Assembly: GCA_026261815.1 (NCBI GenBank)
Contig: JAMPIT010000435.1
Span: forward strand, 372,001-436,000
Length of the DNA stretch: 64,000 nt
Direction of reading: 5' to 3'
Origin: Monarcha castaneiventris obscurior
Lineage: Eukaryota; Chordata; Aves; Passeriformes; Monarchidae
Numbering within the stretch: the first letter of the stretch is position 1; each line of letters starts with the position of its first letter. Made by a program: the position numbers and the translations under genes. A model generated the notes under the pieces. The model saw only the letters and a list, made by a program, of their open reading frames with translations, searched no databases and was not told where the DNA came from. Shown in pieces: positions 61,131 through 64,000 of the stretch.

Positions 61131-61205
61131 ATTCGCAAGCTACGGAGAGAATTGGATGCATCCCAAGAAAAAGTGTCAGCTCTGACAACTCAGTTGACTG
61201 CTAAT
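61131..61205 (+). CDS. NAV2: NAV2 exon, 75 nt, phase 0-0, coiled-coil start
   Basis: The acceptor ACCCACAG is followed by ATTCGC and the donor is GCTAAT|GTGAGT. It encodes IRKLRRELDASQEKVSALTT followed by QLTAN. Leucine/isoleucine/valine spacing (I, L, L, V, L, L) fits a heptad coiled coil, the first of the NAV2 C-terminal half. The next residues in the family are AHLVAAFEQ, encoded beyond the window. The length is 25 codons with both ends on codon boundaries. The tandem TGCATGCATG 137-146 nt after the donor is noted separately. Confidence 0.97.
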
Positions 61206-64000
61206 GTGAGTACAGCTCTGAGAACAAACATTAACCTGGAATGCATTTAGTGCAACAGTTACCACCCAGTTATTTTAAGTGACAAAAAGATTTCATGTGT
61301 ACAACATTCAGTTCATATTACTGATGTGTTTAAAGAAATAACTGCATGCATGTGTGCATCATGTCCAAAAATAACATCCTCTGCCCTAGTAAATTACCTT
61401 ACACCTTTCTTTAAAAATTGAGTTACAATATTAATTTGGTTTTGTATGTATGTAAGCCATCTTAAGGTCCTGAGAAAATCATTGAAGACAGGGTCATTTT
61501 TCATAAATACTGTCTTGCTTTGACATTTGGATGGGATGAGATACAGATAAAGATTGTAATTGGTAGGAATAAAAGTTAATAGAAACTTGGACTAAAATGC
61601 ATTATGTTTTTCTCTTGCATAAAGGTGTGGGTTAATGGCATGATAGTAATGGCATGAGGGCCTCTGGAAACTAATTTAAAGTTAAGTCTAAAGAATGGAG
61701 ATACCTGACTTTTTGTCAGTGTAGACAATACTTCTGCTTGTTCCTTTCAGGGATTTTAGGGATAAGTAATTTAAGACACTCAGGAAAAAAAATAATTGGA
61801 ATCCAGGAGGTGTTGAGGCAGTACTATATGACCCTGAGCAAGTTTATTTGTGTGTTCTGTGCTACAGTCACAGATAGCAGGAATCTGCAACGCAGAAGCT
61901 TGCAAGGAAAATAAGCAATTCTAGAGTAAATAAGCTGCAGATGAATAGTCAGCAGATCAGATCATACTGACATCCAGGTTTATGGGAATGAATAAACATC
62001 TGAACATGTGCTGCCTGAAGGGGACATTCCTGTCCATCAGCTCTCTGAATAGGGGGAATGCAAAGCTTGGGACAGGTTTCACCTGAGCAGTATCACAGGA
62101 AAGGTTCAAGAGGAAATCTGTCCTCCACTGCAGGCATCACAGTGCTTCATCCAACTTGAAAACAGAGCAGGAAAACCAAGAACACAGTTATAACAGAGAC
62201 ATCAAATAAAAGGGCTTTGACTGCATGAAACCACTTAGTCACTGTCCCAAGAGGAAAAGAAAACAAGTTAAACATCTTTCAAAAGTTAAATCTTACATTT
62301 GCCTTTCAAATACAAAGGGGATAGATACACGAGTTGGTTTTCCCCCAGAAGCTTCTTTTATGTGTGAGAAAGCAGGACCAGATTCTCTTGCTTACATTTT
62401 TAATGATGTTGTTAAATAACCCAGCTTGTGTCCTTCAGACAAAGAACTTGTCAGCTGAGCAGCTCATTTGGCTCTGCCTTGGCTTTATTGCATTCTCCTT
62501 CGCACAGTTCAGGGTCACTGGGCTGGTGCTCAGCACAGGCCTGTCTCCCAGGGCAGGGAGCAGCACAGGCTGCTGGCCCAGCTGCTCTTCATTTGCCCAA
62601 GAATTTCTGTGTGGTTACTATCACTCTTTGTGGAGAACAGTTTTTAATCTACACTCCTTTATGGTTTTGTTTGGATTGGGGTCATTTGGGTTTTTGTGGC
62701 TTTTTCTTGTGGGCTTTTCTCAAAAATAAAAAAGGTAGCGTATCATTTATTATTTTGATAATGTTCCATTTTTGCTTAGTTCACTTTGCTAAAATTTTGC
62801 AGTGTTTTATTCATGCTCTTTAAACTTCTTAGACTTGAGCCTGCCCCTGATTTGTCCGTAAATTGACACCAGAGATGTTGCTGTAACTGTCCTAGTATTA
62901 AATTGCAGTCTCTAGCCACCTCTTTTCAGAGAACATGCCCTTTTTCCGTGTAAAAGGCTAGGTTTGCTCCCAAAAAGATTGAGATTGATAAATGCTGTTA
63001 GTTAAGACACTTCGACATTTCCTGTAGACGTGATTCCTTTAATAAAAGGCAGTTAAAACTTAGACAATTCAGATTAATATCTTCAATTTACAATTATTTT
63101 CCTGAATTTCCCTGCATAGACACTGCAGTTGTTGATGCTTCTCAGGTCATCAAGAGCATGAATTTGAAAACATTTTGCTCCAGCTATGGAAAGTAAAGAT
63201 ACATTTTTTTCCATAGCTCACTGAACAATTTCGAGATAGGAATAATTGCAAGATCCGGTTTTGAAAGAGCAACTGGTTTTTAAGGCTCAGGTCAAAGCAT
63301 TAAGGGTTTGTATCCTGTTACTAATCCATGCAGTCCTGCTTGCCCATTTATTTTTTGCTTTTGTAAAGTATTGCTGAGGATCCCTGAATATCAGCTTTGT
63401 TGTTCCCTGTTCATCCTCCCCAACAGAAGCTGTTCACTCTGTGTTTTTAAAATAAATATTTAGATTTTCCTATGTGTGTAGTGTTAGGTTTTGAATTACT
63501 TTTTGCCATTTTCTCACAGTCTCAGCTCTGCTTATTTTCATAGGGGCTGATGGGAATGAGAGCTGCACATCCCCATGTTATTGTACTGCTCATGTTTGTT
63601 TTCATTGTGAATGTGAGAACAGTTATTTAGGATAAGTCAACTGTGTGCTGCTGCTGAATGAGTCTGGAATAGCTCTGTGAAAGGTTTTGCTATTCTGTAT
63701 TTTTTTAGGTGAGATGTCCTTTTCTCCTTGGAAAGATTTCAGTTTTACTTGTCATTGTGCATATAGAATTATTTTTAATAGATAAATAAAACTATTGATT
63801 TCTATTGTTAGTGTGATTATTATGGCTAATGAGACAAATATATATTGAAATATGCCTGTGATCTGTTATGTGTGCACGTGCATATGAATACCCATAAAAC
63901 AGTGCCATGTCATGGCTCTAGAAATACAGTTTCTTAAGTTCTTTTCCATCTTCTCAACCTACTTTTCCTTCCTTTTGCTTCTTAGTAATTTTCAATTCCT
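61206..64000 (+). other. NAV2: NAV2 intron (5' part), no gene seen
   Basis: Donor GTGAGT. The next expected peptide (AHLVAAFEQ) does not occur before the window ends. The region is AT-rich apart from a mixed patch at about 62450-62600. Two overlapping 131-codon frames (62334-62729, 62428-62823) in different frames have no domain. No repeat family is recognised. Confidence 0.87.
61343..61352 (+). promoter_or_regulatory. Overlapping TGCATG motifs downstream of the 75-nt exon
   Basis: TGCATGCATG contains two overlapping TGCATG elements 137-146 nt after the donor at 61206. RBFOX proteins bind (U)GCAUG, and downstream sites within a few hundred bases usually favour exon inclusion. The role here is inferred. 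Confidence 0.4.

Larger units (their letters stand above)
1..64000 (+). other. NAV2: NAV2 gene, internal segment (5' and 3' parts outside window)
   Basis: All twelve recognisable coding exons are on the plus strand, in the order and phase expected for one transcript. Joined, they give 779 complete codons without a stop. The peptides match the central serine-rich part of neuron navigator 2 nearly continuously as I remember the mammalian protein, which runs from an N-terminal calponin-homology region through serine-rich and coiled-coil regions to a C-terminal AAA-type ATPase. NAV proteins associate with the cytoskeleton and support neurite outgrowth and guidance (family knowledge). Phases at the internal exon junctions, in order, are 2, 0, 1, 2, 2, 2, 2, 1, 1, 0, 0. 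NAV3 is the nearest alternative, but it differs at many positions and, as I recall, lacks the exon at 48035-48100. No promoter, start codon, stop codon or 3'UTR lies in the window. Confidence 0.96.

Noticed and set aside
62334..62823. Two overlapping 131-codon plus-strand frames, tested as a further NAV2 exon or a nested gene
   Set aside because: Neither encodes the expected AHLVAAFEQ continuation nor any known domain; hydrophobic stretches arise from T-rich intron.
63950..64000. Pyrimidine-rich stretch ending CTTCTTAG near the window end, tested as the next NAV2 acceptor
   Set aside because: The bases after it do not encode the expected next residues of the coiled coil.
1..64000. Search by eye for tRNA, rRNA, CRISPR arrays, operons or a novel multi-gene system
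   Set aside because: No cloverleaf with A/B boxes, no regularly spaced direct repeats with unique spacers, and no second gene was recognised. miRNA or lncRNA genes cannot be excluded without folding and expression data.

Overview
The window is vertebrate genomic DNA, almost certainly from a bird. Short 5'-truncated CR1 LINE fragments are the main interspersed repeat, there is one compact solo LTR, and short, highly conserved exons sit in long AT-rich introns. I cannot fix the species. Nothing bacterial (operons, CRISPR arrays, phage) is present.

The whole window lies inside one plus-strand gene, the avian orthologue of NAV2 (neuron navigator 2, unc-53 homologue 2). NAV2 is a large cytoskeleton-associated protein involved in neurite outgrowth and axon guidance. 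Twelve coding exons can be placed with consensus splice sites and a continuous reading frame: 5139-5261, 36183-36321, 41390-41681, 42605-43307, 46552-47019, 48035-48100, 49305-49349, 51523-51683, 53801-53989, 59682-59734, 60998-61021 and 61131-61205. Joined, they give 2,338 nt, which is one base of a split codon plus 779 complete codons, with no internal stop. They cover the serine-rich central region up to the start of the first C-terminal coiled coil. The upstream part (calponin-homology region) and the downstream part (later coiled coils, AAA-type ATPase) lie outside the window. NAV2 rather than NAV3 or NAV1 is supported by near-continuous agreement with my memory of the mammalian NAV2 sequence, and by an exon (48035-48100) that I recall as absent from NAV3.

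Layout: 1-5138 is intron; 5139-5261 is a CpG-dense exon; 5262-36182 is a 30.9 kb intron. That intron holds a 227-bp (TTCCC)n tract, a very strong G-quadruplex motif, a CR1 fragment, a solo LTR with a 4-bp target duplication, a long oligo-T tract and a second CR1 just before the next exon. From 36183 to 61205 the remaining exons are more closely spaced, separated by introns of 0.1-5.7 kb with four more CR1 fragments. From 61206 to the end is intron.

The most interesting biology is probably splicing. Several exons can be skipped without changing frame (5139, 46552, 48035, 49305, 53801, 60998, 61131). The 45-nt exon at 49305 has GCATG (RBFOX-type) motifs upstream and dense UCUU-type (PTB-like) tracts on both sides. 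The 66-nt and 45-nt exons each encode an RNTLP-basic motif, as if the segment had been duplicated. I found no second protein-coding gene, no tRNA or rRNA gene, and no evidence for a wholly new system. Most open frames outside the exons are short chance frames.
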